Part shown: positions 4,899-5,389 of the stretch, piece after piece
Numbering within the stretch: the first letter of the stretch is position 1
How the letters are laid out: each line of letters starts with the position of its first letter
NCBI GenBank assembly: GCA_020723545.1
Contig: DYIS01000116.1
Span: 1-5,389 of the forward strand
DNA from: Ktedonobacter racemifer
Lineage (GTDB): Bacteria > Chloroflexota > DTOL01 > JACQYG01
Length of the DNA: 5,389 nucleotides
Direction of reading: 5' to 3'
Program-made: the position numbers and the translations under genes
The notes under the pieces: model-generated
The model's input: the letters and a program-made list of their open reading frames with translations, nothing else
Told to the model about the DNA's origin: nothing
Databases searched by the model: none

Positions 4899-5389
4899 TT
4901 GGCGGGTAAAAAGGTATCGTTTGAAGAGACCCTGCGGGATGGTTTCAACAGCGGCTGGGAGGATCGCTGGCAGGAGGCGGTGCTCCAGTTCCACCGGGCG
5001 GTGGCCGATTTCCCCAACGAGCCCATGGCCCACTCCAGCCTAGGCCTGGCCTATTCTATGCTGGGAAGATATGCGGAGGCCGCGGCGGAGTACAAGAAGG
5101 CGGCGGGCCTGGCTGTCGGCGACCTCTTCAGCCTGGCTCAACTGGCCGATATCCAGGAAAACCTGGGGCAACCGGTGGCCGCGGCGGCAGCCCGGGCGGC
5201 GCTGGCCGAGGGCTTCTACCGGCAGGGTTGGGCCAGCCTGGCGCTGGGGGCGTGGGAAAAGACGGTGCAACTGGATCCCCAGAACCCCTCCCTGCGCTGT
5301 ACCCTGGGCCGGGCCTACGGCGAGGCTGGCCGTCTCCAAGACGCCGTGGCCGAGTTCCTGGCGGCCGGCAGGCTGTACCAGGGTCAGGG
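4899..5389 (+). CDS. Tetratricopeptide repeat protein, 3' end outside the window
   Basis: The visible 163 residues are a helical TPR scaffold with no catalytic domain; TPR proteins mediate protein-protein contacts and no specific partner can be named. After a basic start (MAGKKVSFEE if TTG is read as Met), a first repeat covers about 20-40 (WQEAVLQFHRAV). A clear one is at 47-70 (SLGLAYSMLGRYAEAAAEY), a weaker Ala-rich one at about 77-105, another at about 107-127 (ALGAWEKTVQLDP), and one at 133-158 (LGRAYGEAGRLQDAVAEF). No signal peptide is seen, so it is probably cytoplasmic. In this frame TAG at 4893-4895 leaves TTG 4899 as the first start. No strong Shine-Dalgarno is at the right distance (GAGGG at 4880-4884 is 14 bases away), so the start is uncertain; GTG 4980 is internal to the first repeat and less likely. 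The frame is open to the right edge. The style recalls TPR proteins common in Chloroflexota, an impression only. Confidence 0.8.
   Translation, partial: MAGKKVSFEETLRDGFNSGWEDRWQEAVLQFHRAVADFPNEPMAHSSLGLAYSMLGRYAEAAAEYKKAAGLAVGDLFSLAQLADIQENLGQPVAAAAARAALAEGFYRQGWASLALGAWEKTVQLDPQNPSLRCTLGRAYGEAGRLQDAVAEFLAAGRLYQGQ

Noticed and set aside
3891..5033. 380-codon open frame on the minus strand
   Set aside because: It runs antisense across argF, its terminator and the TPR start, which no real gene would be expected to do. Shadow frame.

Overview
The window is high-GC bacterial DNA with every recognisable gene on the plus strand. Gene order (ResB/Ccs1, CcsA, a Tat-exported AmrS-type radical SAM enzyme, degraded AmrB/AMMECR1, ArgF, TPR protein), frequent GTG/TTG starts and the style of the TPR protein suggest a Chloroflexota-like organism, perhaps Anaerolineae-related. 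That placement rests on remembered protein style, not a search, and is tentative.

Layout. Bases 1-74 are more AT-rich than the rest and hold no convincing gene. Bases 75-1109 encode the C-terminal part of a ResB/Ccs1 protein whose N-terminal membrane segments are missing or frameshifted. Bases 1096-1920, overlapping it by 14 bases, encode CcsA/ResC with a WWD-type haem-handling motif. Together they are a system II cytochrome c maturation pair. Bases 1973-3190 encode an AmmeMemoRadiSam-type radical SAM protein with a textbook twin-arginine signal peptide and, just after it, a Cys-x-x-Cys-His motif. Bases 3191-3298 are non-coding with small hairpins. Bases 3299-3800 are the decayed remnant of a MEMO-AMMECR1 fusion gene (amrB type): most of the MEMO domain is gone, and the AMMECR1 part has a frameshift, an internal deletion and a worn C-terminus. 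A likely promoter inside the tail of this remnant drives ornithine carbamoyltransferase (argF, 3846-4775), which is followed by a small hairpin and a strong intrinsic terminator. A TPR protein starts with TTG at 4899 and runs off the right edge.

How it fits together. resB-ccsA-amrS look like one transcription unit. Their products would all act at or beyond the cytoplasmic membrane: ResB/CcsA attach haem to CxxCH motifs, and the adjacent AmrS homologue is predicted to be exported and carries a CxxCH motif. An exported, possibly haem-bearing radical SAM protein that has outlived its usual MEMO/AMMECR1 partner is the most interesting proposal here. The caution is that ResB is incomplete in this window, CcsA lacks one expected haem-ligand histidine, and AmrB is dead. 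The cassette may therefore be decaying, or some indels may be sequencing errors. argF and the TPR gene are separate units.
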